DNA of 64,000 bases from JAMXLO01 sp963799415 (GTDB lineage: Bacteria > Pseudomonadota > Alphaproteobacteria > Acetobacterales > Acetobacteraceae): contig CAWCXI010000013.1 of assembly GCA_963799415.1 (NCBI GenBank), forward strand, positions 62,001 to 126,000, written 5' to 3'. Below, piece after piece: positions 8,275 through 18,220 of the stretch. Numbering within the stretch: the stretch's first letter is position 1; each line of letters starts with the position of its first letter. A program made the translations under genes and the position numbers. The notes beneath the pieces were generated by a model. That model did not search any database. It was given only the letters and a program-made list of their open reading frames with translations, and was not told the DNA's origin.

Positions 8275-8808
8275 TCACTTCTTCTTCCCCTCTTTCCGGC
8301 GGATCTGTTCGTTGGTGTAGCGCACGCCTTTACCCTTGTAAGGCTCGGGCAGACGGAACGCCCTGATCTCCGATGCCACCTGACCAACCAGCCGTTTGTC
8401 CACACCCGCAACCTTGACCGCCGTCGGACGCTCGCAGGTGATCTTGATGCCGTCCGGGATCGGATAGACGACTGGATGCGAGTAGCCCAGGCTCAGCTCC
8501 AGGTTCTTGCCCTGCACGGCTGCACGGAAGCCGGTGCCGGTGATCTCCATCGACCTCTCGTAGCCGGTCGACACACCCTTCACCATGTTCGCGACAAGTG
8601 CACGGGTAGTCCCCCACATCATGCGCGCCTGCCGCTCCGCGGTGCGTGGCTTCACCGTGACCTTGTTGTCCTCCACCGCAGCCTCGATATGATCGGTCAG
8701 CTCGAGCTTCAGCTCACCGAGCTGCCCCTTGGCGGTCAGCAGCCGACCGGCGATCAGCACCTGAACGCCTTGCGGTATTTCCACCGGATACTTGCCGACG
8801 CGCGACAT
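8275..8808 (-). CDS. rplF: 50S ribosomal protein L6
   Basis: 177-residue L6 at the base of the stalk near the factor-binding site. It begins MSRVGKYPVEIPQGVQV, and the C-terminal domain ends with the conserved EPYKGKGVRYTNEQIRRKEGKK. The ATG at 8808 has a GGAGGG Shine-Dalgarno. A TTG three bases upstream is less likely to be used. Confidence 0.97.
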   Translation of the reverse strand: MSRVGKYPVEIPQGVQVLIAGRLLTAKGQLGELKLELTDHIEAAVEDNKVTVKPRTAERQARMMWGTTRALVANMVKGVSTGYERSMEITGTGFRAAVQGKNLELSLGYSHPVVYPIPDGIKITCERPTAVKVAGVDKRLVGQVASEIRAFRLPEPYKGKGVRYTNEQIRRKEGKKK

Positions 8809-8832
8809 CAAAGCCCTCCTTCAATAACCGCG

Positions 8833-9231
8833 TCAGAATACGCGGCAGAGTACTTCGCCGCCGACATTGGCAGCGCGCGCCTCTGCGTCACTCATGACGC
8901 CGCGGGGCGTGGACAGGATGGAAACACCCAGGCCGGCATAGACACGCGGCAGTTCCTTGATCTTCGAGTAGACCCGCCGTCCCGGCTTCGACACGCGGGT
9001 GATCTCCTTGATCACCGGCTCGCCCTCGTTGTACTTCAGCTCGATTCGCAACTGCGCGATGCCGGGCCGCAGCTCCTCGGCCGCAAAGCCGCGGATGAAG
9101 CCCTCGCGCTTCAGCACATCCAGCACATTCGCGCGCAGCTTCGACGCTGGCGCCATGCAGCTCGTGTGGCGCGCGCGCTGTGCATTGCGGATGCGTGTCA
9201 GCATATCGCCCAGGGGATCGGAAACCGCCAT
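8833..9231 (-). CDS. rpsH: 30S ribosomal protein S8
   Basis: 132-residue S8, a primary 16S rRNA binder and the usual spc-operon repressor. It begins MAVSDPLGDMLTRIRNAQ and ends with the STPRGVMSDAEARAANVGGEVLC motif. It is intact and 15 nt from rpsN. Confidence 0.97.
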   Translation of the reverse strand: MAVSDPLGDMLTRIRNAQRARHTSCMAPASKLRANVLDVLKREGFIRGFAAEELRPGIAQLRIELKYNEGEPVIKEITRVSKPGRRVYSKIKELPRVYAGLGVSILSTPRGVMSDAEARAANVGGEVLCRVF

Positions 9232-9246
9232 CTGCTGTTCCCTCCG

Positions 9247-9552
9247 TTACCAGCTTGCCTTGACCATGCCGGGGATCTGTCCCTGGTTGGACAGCTCCCG
9301 CAGCTTGATGCGGCACAGCTTGAACTTGCGATAATTGCCGCGCGACCGACCGGTCAGCTCGCAGCGCAGCCGCACACGCACCTCCGCGCCATTGCGCGGC
9401 AACTGCGCGAGCTTCAGCGAGGCGTTGAAGCGATCCTCCACCGGCAACGTCCGGTCCATCACGATCGCCTTCAGCGCGGAGCGCTTCGACTTGTCGCGCT
9501 TCGCCATGTATTCGCGCATGCGGTTGCGATTGACCTGCGAGGTCTTGGCCAT
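9247..9552 (-). CDS. rpsN: 30S ribosomal protein S14 (zinc-free type)
   Basis: 101-residue S14. It lacks the CxxC zinc pairs of the short form and has the long-form N-terminus (NRNRMREYMAKRDKSKRSALK) and C-terminal GRSRGNYRKFKLCRIKLREL block. It lies between rplE and rpsH as in other alphaproteobacteria. Confidence 0.97.
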   Translation of the reverse strand: MAKTSQVNRNRMREYMAKRDKSKRSALKAIVMDRTLPVEDRFNASLKLAQLPRNGAEVRVRLRCELTGRSRGNYRKFKLCRIKLRELSNQGQIPGMVKASW

Positions 9553-9562
9553 TCCAGATTCC

Positions 9563-10270
9563 TCAGTTGGCGAACGGCAGATCGAAGGCCTTCAGCAGGG
9601 CCTTCGCTTCCGCGTCCGTCTTGGCGGTGGTGACGAACTGGACGTCCATCCCACGCACCGATTCCACCCGGTCATAGTTGATCTCGGGGAAGATGATCTG
9701 CTCCTTCACGCCCATGGCGAAGTTGCCGCGTCCGTCGAAGCCCTTGCCGGCAATGCCACGGAAGTCACGCACGCGCGGCATGGCGATGGTGATCAGCCGG
9801 TCGAGGAACTCGTACATCCGCGCCTTGCGGAGCGTGACCTTGCAACCGATTGCTAGGCCCTTGCGGATCTTGAAGCCTGCGATGGCCTTCTTCGCCAGCG
9901 TCTTCACCGGTTTCTGGCCGGCGATCGCGGTGAGTTCGTCGACCGCCGCGTCCAGCTTCTTCTGATCGGCGGTAGCGTCGCCGACGCCCATGTTGATGAC
10001 GATCTTCTCCAGTTTCGGCACCTGCATCGGATTCGTGTAACCGAACTCCTGCTGCAACTTTGCCCGCACCTCGTCCAGATAGCGCTGCTGCAGCCGCGGC
10101 ATCTGCTCGGGCGATGCGGCAACCGCGTCGGCGCCTGCCGCCGCTTCCGCGGCACGCGCGCGCTCGGCACGCGCCTCGGCCCTGCCACCGCCGCGCAGCG
10201 GCGGTCCGGAGCCACGATTGCCGCCACCGCCTTTCGGTGGACCCTTCGGTTGGTTCCTCGATCCGCTCAT
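9563..10270 (-). CDS. rplE: 50S ribosomal protein L5 with long N-terminal extension
   Basis: L5, the 5S rRNA-binding protein. The conserved domain starts at about residue 57 (MPRLQQRYLDEVRAKL) and runs through KLEKIVINMGVGDA and the FPEINYDRVESVRGMDV motif to residue 235. The first 56 residues are a Gly/Pro/Arg-rich then Ala-rich low-complexity extension, making the protein about 50 residues longer than the usual 180. The ATG at 10270 has a GAGG sequence 5-8 nt upstream, whereas the internal ATG at 10102 has only weak support, so the extension is probably translated. Confidence 0.93.
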   Translation of the reverse strand: MSGSRNQPKGPPKGGGGNRGSGPPLRGGGRAEARAERARAAEAAAGADAVAASPEQMPRLQQRYLDEVRAKLQQEFGYTNPMQVPKLEKIVINMGVGDATADQKKLDAAVDELTAIAGQKPVKTLAKKAIAGFKIRKGLAIGCKVTLRKARMYEFLDRLITIAMPRVRDFRGIAGKGFDGRGNFAMGVKEQIIFPEINYDRVESVRGMDVQFVTTAKTDAEAKALLKAFDLPFAN

Positions 10271-10290
10271 GTGGACCTCATACCTAGTTC

Positions 10291-10342
10291 TGGGCGTCAG
10301 CCCAGTCCTTATTCGTCATGGCCGGGCCTGTCCCGGCCATCA
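10291..10342. repeat. Palindromic repeat between rplX and rplE
   Basis: Two adjacent inverted repeats: TGGGCGTCAGCCCA (10291-10304) and ATGGCCGGG-CCTGT-CCCGGCCAT (10319-10340). It fills most of the 69-nt gap and extends into the 3' end of rplX, so the final rplX codons lie within the repeat. Confidence 0.65.
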
Positions 10343-10663
10343 GTTCTCGATCAACTCGCCCGTCACCTTCGCGACGCGCACTTTCCGCCCATCGTCCAGT
10401 AGTCGGAACCCGACCTTGGTCGGCTTCTCACTCCGCGGATCGACCAGCATCAGATTGGACAGATGGACCGCGGCCTCCTGCTCACGGATGCCGCCCGGCT
10501 CCTGCATGCCGCGCGGCTTCACGTGCCGCGTCGCCATCGCGACACCCTGCACCACCGCGCGCTCCGCCTTCGGCAGCACGCGCAGCACCTCGCCGCGGCG
10601 ACCTTTATTGACGCCGGAGATCACCACCACCGTGTCGCCCTTGCGGATACGCGCGGCCATCAC
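10340..10663 (-). CDS. rplX: 50S ribosomal protein L24
   Basis: 107-residue L24, an assembly initiator with a KOW fold. The N-terminus reads MMAARIRKGDTVVVISGVNKG, the KOW motif, and the middle keeps RHVKPRGMQEPGGIREQE. Its start overlaps the rplN stop by 4 nt. The C-terminal VAKVTGELIEN comes close to a palindromic repeat. Confidence 0.96.
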   Translation of the reverse strand: MMAARIRKGDTVVVISGVNKGRRGEVLRVLPKAERAVVQGVAMATRHVKPRGMQEPGGIREQEAAVHLSNLMLVDPRSEKPTKVGFRLLDDGRKVRVAKVTGELIEN

Positions 10664-11028
10664 AAGACCTCAGGCGCGAGCGACATGATCTTGGCGAACT
10701 TCCGCGCCCGCAGCTCGCGCACCACCGGGCCGAAGATGCGTGTGCCGATCGGCTCGAGCTGCTTGTTGATCAGCACCGCGGCGTTGCGGTCGAAACGGAT
10801 CGCGCTGCCGTCGCCACGGCGTACCGGGAAGGCGGTGCGAACGATCACCGCCTGGTGCACGTCGCCCTTCTTCACCTTGCCGCGCGGGATCGCCTCCTTG
10901 ATCGATACCACGATGATGTCGCCGACCGATGCGGTCTTGCGCTTCGAGCCACCCAGCACCTTGATGCACTGCACGCGGCGCGCACCGGAGTTGTCAGCGA
11001 CTTCCAGATTGCTCTCGACCGAGATCAT
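10660..11028 (-). CDS. rplN: 50S ribosomal protein L14
   Basis: 122-residue L14, which forms the intersubunit bridge with 16S rRNA and contacts L19. MISVESNLEVADNSGARRVQ and the C-terminal PVVRELRARKFAKIMSLAPEVL are invariant family segments. The ATG overlaps the rpsQ stop by 4 nt. Confidence 0.98.
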   Translation of the reverse strand: MISVESNLEVADNSGARRVQCIKVLGGSKRKTASVGDIIVVSIKEAIPRGKVKKGDVHQAVIVRTAFPVRRGDGSAIRFDRNAAVLINKQLEPIGTRIFGPVVRELRARKFAKIMSLAPEVL

Positions 11029-11306
11029 GCCGCCACTCCTTCCTTAGCCAGCGCTTCGCCCACGAGGGGCGATCCGTTGCGCTCGATCACCAGCCAGGTC
11101 TTGCGCTTGCTGATCGGGCGACACTCCTCGATGCGCACCAGGTCACCTGCCTTGCACAGGTTCGCTTCGTCGTGCGCCGCATACTTCTTCGAACGGCGGA
11201 TGAACTTCTTGTACAGCGGGTGCATGACGCGACGATCGACAAGGACCGTCACGGTCTTGTCCATCTTGTCACTCGTCACTCGCCCGCTCAGGACGCGCTT
11301 TGGCAT
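11025..11306 (-). CDS. rpsQ: 30S ribosomal protein S17
   Basis: 93-residue S17, an early-binding OB-fold protein. It has VLSGRVTSDKMDKTVTVLVDR and the HDEANLCKAGDLVRIEECRPISKRKTW block. It is coupled to rplN by a 4-nt overlap and lies 16 nt after rpmC. Confidence 0.97.
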   Translation of the reverse strand: MPKRVLSGRVTSDKMDKTVTVLVDRRVMHPLYKKFIRRSKKYAAHDEANLCKAGDLVRIEECRPISKRKTWLVIERNGSPLVGEALAKEGVAA

Positions 11307-11322
11307 ATCGCGCTGATCTCCC

Positions 11323-11532
11323 TTAGGACTTCGCTGCGGAGCGTTGCTGCTCCGCCATGATTGTCTTCACCCGCGCGATTTCACGACGCACGAGGCGCAC
11401 GCGGCCGACGCCTTCCTGCTGGCCGGTCGCGCGCTGAAAGCGCAGGTTGAACTGCTCCTTGCGCAAATCGAGCAACATCGTGCTCAGCTCGTCCGGCGTC
11501 TTCGCTCGCACATCCACTGCCTTGTTCGCCAT
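11323..11532 (-). CDS. rpmC: 50S ribosomal protein L29
   Basis: 69-residue L29 at the tunnel exit, a docking site for SRP and trigger factor in the family. From the ATG at 11532 it reads MANKAVDVRAKTPDEL and then LLDLRKEQFNLRFQRATGQQ. The ATG shares one base with the rplP stop (TGATG), a start-stop coupling. Longer upstream codons in this frame overlap rplP and have no homology. Confidence 0.95.
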   Translation of the reverse strand: MANKAVDVRAKTPDELSTMLLDLRKEQFNLRFQRATGQQEGVGRVRLVRREIARVKTIMAEQQRSAAKS

Positions 11533-11948
11533 CACGCGTCTCCGATGCGGGCGATGAACCGCGTACGGATCGGCAGTTTCGCGGCCCCCAGCGTCAATGC
11601 CTCGCGTGCCAGATCGGCCGGCACGCCATCGATCTCGAACATGATCTTGCCGGGTGCCACACGGCATACCCAGAACTCCGGCGAGCCCTTGCCCGACCCC
11701 ATCCGCACCTCGGCTGGCTTGGCCGAGACGGGCACGTCGGGGAAGATGCGGATCCACACGCGCCCGGTGCGCTTCATCGCGCGCGTGATGGCGCGTCGTG
11801 CCGCTTCGATCTGCCGCGCAGTGATCCGCTCCGGCTCCAACGCCTTCAGCCCATATGTGCCGAAGTTCAGCGTCACGCCACCCTTGGCGTTGCCACGGAT
11901 GCGACCTTTGTGCGCCTTGCGGTACTTAGTGCGCTTCGGTTGCAGCAT
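11532..11948 (-). CDS. rplP: 50S ribosomal protein L16
   Basis: 138-residue L16, near the A-site and peptidyl-transferase centre. It starts MLQPKRTKYRKAHKGRIRG. GFGxYGLKAL-type residues (NFGTYGLKALEPERIT), the MKRTGRVWIRIFPDVP segment and the MGSGKGSPEFWV loop are all present. It follows rpsC after an unusually long 157-nt gap that contains a large palindrome. Confidence 0.97.
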   Translation of the reverse strand: MLQPKRTKYRKAHKGRIRGNAKGGVTLNFGTYGLKALEPERITARQIEAARRAITRAMKRTGRVWIRIFPDVPVSAKPAEVRMGSGKGSPEFWVCRVAPGKIMFEIDGVPADLAREALTLGAAKLPIRTRFIARIGDA

Positions 11949-11963
11949 GGTGGTTATCCTTCA

Positions 11964-12054
11964 CCGTCATGGCCGGGCTTGGCCCGACCATCCACGTCTT
12001 TCGTTTGCGTGGGACGGAAGACGTGGATGGCTGGGCCAAGCCCGGCCATGACGG
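11964..12054. repeat. 91-bp near-perfect palindrome between rpsC and rplP
   Basis: Left arm 11964-12000 and right arm 12018-12054 are 37 bp each and pair with about two mismatches around a 17-nt loop. The arm sequence CCGTCATGGCCGGGCTTGG is shared with the other repeats in the ribosomal cluster. As RNA it would form a very stable hairpin in the S10 transcript. Confidence 0.85.
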
Positions 12055-12105
12055 ACGCGACACGCACTGCTGCGGCGTTCGACCAATGCCTCGCCATCGC
12101 GTCCG

Positions 12106-12783
12106 TCACCGTTGCGGTGCCTGTTCGGCGGCGCGGCGGTCCTGCGCCTGCGGGTCGTGCGCCATGATCTCACCCTTGAACACCCACACCTTCACGCCGC
12201 AGGTGCCGTAGGTGGTCTTCGCGGTCGCCTCGCCGAAGTCGATATCGGCACGCAGCGTGTGGAGCGGCACGCGACCTTCGCGGTACCACTCGACGCGCGC
12301 GATTTCCGCACCCCCGAGCCGGCCGCCGCAATTGATCCGGATGCCTTGCGCGCCGAGCCGCATCGCCGATTGCACCGCGCGCTTCATCGCCCGGCGGAAC
12401 GCGACGCGACGCTCGAGTTGCTGCGCGATGTTCTCAGCCACAAGCTGGGCATCGATCTCAGGCTTGCGGATTTCCACGATGTTCAGCGCAACGTCGGCAT
12501 TGGCCATCCGGCTGAGGTCCTTCTTCAGCACCTCGATGTCCTGACCCTTCTTGCCGATCACCACGCCGGGTCGCGCCGCGTAGATCGTGACACGCGGCTT
12601 CTTCGCCGGACGCTCGATCACCACGCGCGACACGCCGGCGCCGTGTAGCTTCCTGCGCAGATGGCCGCGCAGCCTCAGGTCCTCGTGCAGCTGTTTGGAG
12701 TAGTCGTCGCCGGCAAACCAGCGACTGTCCCAGGTGCGGTTGATGCCGAGACGCAGCCCGATCGGATTGACCTTGTGACCCAT
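12106..12783 (-). CDS. rpsC: 30S ribosomal protein S3
   Basis: 225-residue S3 lining the mRNA entry tunnel. It opens MGHKVNPIGLRLGINRTWDS. The KH domain spans about residues 40-110 with the VVIGKKGQDIEVLKK GxxG loop, and the C-terminal domain carries QGIRINCGGRLGGAEIAR. The tail ends in a short Gln/Arg-rich sequence. It starts directly after the rplV stop. Confidence 0.97.
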   Translation of the reverse strand: MGHKVNPIGLRLGINRTWDSRWFAGDDYSKQLHEDLRLRGHLRRKLHGAGVSRVVIERPAKKPRVTIYAARPGVVIGKKGQDIEVLKKDLSRMANADVALNIVEIRKPEIDAQLVAENIAQQLERRVAFRRAMKRAVQSAMRLGAQGIRINCGGRLGGAEIARVEWYREGRVPLHTLRADIDFGEATAKTTYGTCGVKVWVFKGEIMAHDPQAQDRRAAEQAPQR

Positions 12784-13173
12784 CTATGCGGCCTCCGTTT
12801 CCTGTGCACGTTCGGCGACGACGATCTTTAGATGGCTGAACCATTTCTCCACGCGGGCCGCGCGACCGCGACCGCGCGCATGAAAGCGCCGCATCACCAC
12901 CGAGCGCCCCACCTCGGCGCGCGACACCACCAGTCGATCGACATCAAGCTGATGGTTGTTTTCGGCGTTGGCGATCGCGCTCTCCAACGCCTTCTTCACC
13001 TGCTGCGCGATGCGGCGCTTGGAGAAGGTCAGCGTCGCCACCGCCTGCTGCGCCGGCAGGTTGCGGATCAGCCCGGCAACCAGGTTCAGCTTGCGTGGCG
13101 ACACACGCAGGTTCGACACGATCGCCTGCGCCTCGGTGTCCGCAAGTCCGCGCGGATGACTGGATTTGCTCAT
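12784..13173 (-). CDS. rplV: 50S ribosomal protein L22
   Basis: 129-residue L22, whose beta-hairpin lines the exit tunnel. The conserved NLRVSPRKLNLVAGLIR and the C-terminal RAxGRA-type hairpin (HARGRGRAARVEKWFSHLKIVV) are present. The hairpin tip has no obvious macrolide-resistance insertion or deletion. The start overlaps rpsS by 4 nt. Confidence 0.96.
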   Translation of the reverse strand: MSKSSHPRGLADTEAQAIVSNLRVSPRKLNLVAGLIRNLPAQQAVATLTFSKRRIAQQVKKALESAIANAENNHQLDVDRLVVSRAEVGRSVVMRRFHARGRGRAARVEKWFSHLKIVVAERAQETEAA

Positions 13174-13448
13174 GTGCGCCGCGCCCGCTTGTCGCCGGAA
13201 TGACCAGTGAAGGTGCGCGTCGGCGAGAACTCACCGAACTTGTGGCCCACCATGTTCTCGTTCACCTGCACCGGCAGGAATTTGTGGCCATTGTAGACGC
13301 CGAAGGTCAGCCCGACGAACTGCGGCAGGATGGTCGAGCGGCGCGACCAGATCCTGATGATCTCGTTGCGGCCCGATTGGCGAGAGGCATCTGCCTTGTT
13401 CAGCAGATAGCCATCGACGAACGGACCCTTCCAAACGGAACGCGCCAT
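13170..13448 (-). CDS. rpsS: 30S ribosomal protein S19
   Basis: 92-residue S19 of the head, paired with S13. MARSVWKGPFVDGYLL and the C-terminal GHKFGEFSPTRTFTGHSGDKR are family hallmarks. It is separated from rplB by 139 nt filled with palindromic repeats, where most genomes have a short spacer. Confidence 0.97.
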   Translation of the reverse strand: MARSVWKGPFVDGYLLNKADASRQSGRNEIIRIWSRRSTILPQFVGLTFGVYNGHKFLPVQVNENMVGHKFGEFSPTRTFTGHSGDKRARRT

Positions 13449-13483
13449 TACTCAATACCCCAGAAAGACGGGACGCACCTTAT

Positions 13484-13587
13484 TGTCATGGCGGGGCTTG
13501 GTCCCGCCATCCACGCCTTTATCGCCCGCGCGAAAAAAAGACGTGGATGGCCGGCCTTCGCCGGCCATGACGGTGTGCGCAACACCG

Positions 13588-13589
<2 letters not shown>
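13484..13589. repeat. Compound palindromic repeat between rplB and rpsS
   Basis: Three hairpin units in a row: GTCATGGCGGGGC...GTCCCGCCATCC (13485-13513), an exact 36-bp copy (13537-13572) of the repeat at 8227, and GACGGTGT-GCGCA-ACACCGTC (13569-13589), whose right end reaches the rplB stop. The first two also pair with each other through CCACG/CGTGG. Confidence 0.75.
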
Positions 13590-14418
<829 letters not shown>

Positions 14419-14419
14419 C

Positions 14420-14746
14420 TTATGCGAGCCCGGTGGTGAAATCGATCGACTGGCCGGCGGCCAGCTTGACAAACGCCTTCTTCACGTCCGAGCGGGTGCC
14501 CGGGCGCCCGCGAAAGCGCTTGGTCTTGCCCTTCAGCACCAACGTGTTGACCGCGAGTACGGTGACGCCGAACAGACCCTCGACTGCCGCCTTGATCTCG
14601 CGCTTGTTCGCATCCGGCGCGACGCGGAACACGAATTGCCCGCTCTCCGACAGCATGGTGGCCTTCTCGGTGATCACCGGTGCGCGGATGATCTGATACA
14701 TCGCCTCACGCGACAGCGTCGGCTTGCGTTTGACTGTGTCGCTCAT
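14420..14746 (-). CDS. rplW: 50S ribosomal protein L23
   Basis: 108-residue L23, the tunnel-exit docking protein for trigger factor and SRP. It has IIRAPVITEKATML near the N-terminus and the VNTLVLKGKTKRFRGRPGTRSD extension. The ATG overlaps the rplD stop by 4 nt. Confidence 0.96.
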   Translation of the reverse strand: MSDTVKRKPTLSREAMYQIIRAPVITEKATMLSESGQFVFRVAPDANKREIKAAVEGLFGVTVLAVNTLVLKGKTKRFRGRPGTRSDVKKAFVKLAAGQSIDFTTGLA

Positions 14747-15393
14747 GCCGTGCCTTCCCCGTTCGCTGGAGCTGCCTTCGGACCGAGCCGCTGCTTCAAT
14801 CCTTCGACGCCCGCGGTGGTGATCGCCAGCATGTCGTGGTTCAGGATGTCGTAAACGTTGGCACCTACTGTCGGCAGCACGTCGATGCCGGGGATGTTCC
14901 GACTGGCGCGCAGGAAGCCGACATCGACGGAGTGATCGACGACAAGCACCGAAGTCCAGCCGAGTGCCTTCAGCTTCCTCGCCAGCTCGCCGGTCTTGGC
15001 CGCACCGCTCGCCGCATCGAGGACCACCAGCTTGCCGTCCGCCTGTTTCTGGGACAGCGCCGAGATCAAGCCGAGCCGGCGCACCTTCTTGTTGAGGCTG
15101 TATTCGTGCGAGCGCGGGATCGGCCCATGAACGATGCCGCCCTTGCGGAACTGCGGCGAACGCAGGCTGCCCTGGCGCGCGTTGCCGGTGCCCTTCTGCC
15201 GATATGGCTTCTTCGTCGTGCCGGACACGTCGTTCATGCCCTTGGTGCTGTGCGTTCCGGCACGGCGCTTCGCCAACTGCCAGTGCACCACGCGCGCCAT
15301 GATGTCGGCACGCGGCTTCGCGGCAAACAGATCATCCGGCAACTCCGCGTTGCCGGCGTTCGCCTTGTCGAGGGTGGTGACTTCGACCTGCAT
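14743..15393 (-). CDS. rplD: 50S ribosomal protein L4
   Basis: 216-residue L4. In other bacteria it both builds the exit tunnel and represses the S10 operon. The tunnel-loop segment KKPYRQKGTGNARQGSLRSPQ is intact with no known resistance change. VHGPIPRSHEYSLNKKVRRL is also conserved. The N-terminus is about ten residues longer than the E. coli protein. It starts 3 nt after rplC. Confidence 0.97.
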   Translation of the reverse strand: MQVEVTTLDKANAGNAELPDDLFAAKPRADIMARVVHWQLAKRRAGTHSTKGMNDVSGTTKKPYRQKGTGNARQGSLRSPQFRKGGIVHGPIPRSHEYSLNKKVRRLGLISALSQKQADGKLVVLDAASGAAKTGELARKLKALGWTSVLVVDHSVDVGFLRASRNIPGIDVLPTVGANVYDILNHDMLAITTAGVEGLKQRLGPKAAPANGEGTA

Positions 15394-15396
15394 CGT

Positions 15397-16104
15397 TCAG
15401 CCCGCCTGCGCTTCGACGAGAGCCGCCGGATAGGGCACATCAGCCGGCCGCGCGCGCTTCACCGCGTCGCGCACCATCACGTAGCCGCCCTTGGCTCCGG
15501 CCACCGCGCCCTTGATCATCAACAGACCCTTCTCCGCATCCACCGCGGCGACCACGAGATTCAAAGTGGTGACACGCTCAACGCCGAGATGGCCGGCCAT
15601 CTTCTTGTTCTTGAATGTCTTGCCCGGATCCTGCCGATTGCCTGTGGAGCCGAGACTGCGATGGCTGATGGAGACGCCGTGGCTCGCCTCGAGGCCGGAA
15701 AAATTCCAGCGCTTCATGCCGCCGGCGAAGCCCTTGCCCTGCGTGGTTCCGCACACGTCGACGCGCTGTCCCGCCGAGAAGTGCGCCGCCGACAGCGTGG
15801 CCCCAGGCTCCAGCAACGCATCAGCTGCCACACGGAACTCGACGAGTTTCGCCTTCGGCTCCACCTTTGCCTTGGCGAAGTGGCCGCGATTGGGCTGTGA
15901 CACGTTCTTCACCTTAGCCTTCCCCCAGCCGAGCTGCACGGCGTCGTAGCCGTCCTTCTCCGCGGTACGCTGGGCGACCACCTGCAGGGCGTCGAGTTGC
16001 AGCACGGTCACCGGCACATGCGTGCCGTCGTCACGAAATATCCGGGTCATGCCCAACTTCTTGGCCAGCAATCCGGTGCGCCGAGGGGACATTGCGTTTG
16101 CCAT
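15397..16104 (-). CDS. rplC: 50S ribosomal protein L3
   Basis: 235-residue L3. From ATG 16104 it has the RTGLLAKKLGMTRIFRDDG start, and its long loop reaching the peptidyl-transferase centre contains GTTQGKGFAGGMKRWNFSG. The C-terminal 25 residues (KRARPADVPYPAALVEAQAG) extend past the usual end. It starts 4 nt after rpsJ. Confidence 0.97.
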   Translation of the reverse strand: MANAMSPRRTGLLAKKLGMTRIFRDDGTHVPVTVLQLDALQVVAQRTAEKDGYDAVQLGWGKAKVKNVSQPNRGHFAKAKVEPKAKLVEFRVAADALLEPGATLSAAHFSAGQRVDVCGTTQGKGFAGGMKRWNFSGLEASHGVSISHRSLGSTGNRQDPGKTFKNKKMAGHLGVERVTTLNLVVAAVDAEKGLLMIKGAVAGAKGGYVMVRDAVKRARPADVPYPAALVEAQAG

Positions 16105-16108
16105 GGCG

Positions 16109-16423
16109 TCAGATCTTGATCTCTACGTCCACGCCGGCGGCGAGGTCGAGCTTCATCAGCGCATCCACCGTCTGCGGCGTCGGCTCGACGATGTCGAGCA
16201 GTCGACGATGCGTCCGGATCTCGAACTGCTCGCGGCTCTTCTTGTCGACATGCGGCGAACGGTTGACGGTGAAACGCTCGATATGCGTCGGCAGCGGGAT
16301 CGGCCCGCGGATCTGGGCACCCGTGCGCTTGGCCGTGTTGACGATCTCCTTCGTGCTGTTGTCGAGCACCCGGTGATCGTAGGCCTTCAGCCTGATGCGA
16401 ATATTCTGGTTGTCTATGGCCAT
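16109..16423 (-). CDS. rpsJ: 30S ribosomal protein S10
   Basis: 104-residue S10, also the NusE partner of NusB in antitermination. From the ATG at 16423 it reads MAIDNQNIRIRLKAYDHRVLD and keeps the GPIPLPTHIERFTVNRSPH loop. It is the first gene of the S10 operon, 72 nt after tuf, and is separated from it by a perfect hairpin. Confidence 0.97.
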   Translation of the reverse strand: MAIDNQNIRIRLKAYDHRVLDNSTKEIVNTAKRTGAQIRGPIPLPTHIERFTVNRSPHVDKKSREQFEIRTHRRLLDIVEPTPQTVDALMKLDLAAGVDVEIKI

Positions 16424-16445
16424 CGGTGTCCGGGTCCCCTTCAAA

Positions 16446-16485
16446 CGGCACCGGCGCCCCTCGTTGCCGAGGAGCGCCGGTGCCG
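16446..16485 (-). terminator. Hairpin between tuf and rpsJ
   Basis: An almost perfect 40-nt inverted repeat (arms CGGCACCGGCGCTCCTCG and its complement, tiny loop) lies between the tuf stop and the rpsJ start. Only a weak TTTGAA follows, so it may be a partial terminator or attenuator marking the str/S10 boundary. Confidence 0.6.
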
Positions 16486-16495
16486 CCTATCTCCG

Positions 16496-17686
<1,191 letters not shown>

Positions 17687-17710
17687 CTTCGTTGTCTCCG
17701 TTGAGTCAGT

Positions 17711-18187
17711 TCACCAGCGGTAATGACTGAAGGCCTTGTTCGCCTCCGCCATCCGATGGGTGTCTTCACGCTTCTTCACCGCAGAGCCGCGGTTGTTCAC
17801 TGCATCGAGCAGTTCGTTCGAGAGCCGGTCTTCCATCGTGTGCTCGCCGCGCTTGCGGGCAGCGTCGATGAGCCAGCGAATCGCCAGTGCCTGGCGGCGT
17901 TCCGTACGAACCTCCACCGGCACCTGGTAGGTCGCACCGCCGACGCGACGCGACCGCACCTCAACCGCCGGCTTCACGTTGTCCAGCGCCTCATGGAACA
18001 TGCGCACCGGGTCGGCCTGCGCTCCACCACGCCGCTTCATCACGTCGAGCGCGCCATACACGGTGCCCTCAGCGACCGATTTCTTGCCGTCGTACATCAG
18101 CGCATTCATGAAGCGCGTGATGACGATGTCGCCGAACTTGGCGTCCGGCAGGATCTCGCGTTTGACAGCACGACGACGACGACTCAT
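17711..18187 (-). CDS. rpsG: 30S ribosomal protein S7
   Basis: 158-residue S7, the head-nucleating protein and str-operon autoregulator in E. coli. It begins MSRRRRAVKREILPDAKFGD. The helical core has NVKPAVEVRSRRVGGATYQVPVEV, and the C-terminus ends AFSHYRW. It lies 33 nt after rpsL. Confidence 0.97.
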   Translation of the reverse strand: MSRRRRAVKREILPDAKFGDIVITRFMNALMYDGKKSVAEGTVYGALDVMKRRGGAQADPVRMFHEALDNVKPAVEVRSRRVGGATYQVPVEVRTERRQALAIRWLIDAARKRGEHTMEDRLSNELLDAVNNRGSAVKKREDTHRMAEANKAFSHYRW

Positions 18188-18220
18188 CGGATGTTCTCCC
18201 GCGTGCTTAGCACGACGCCC

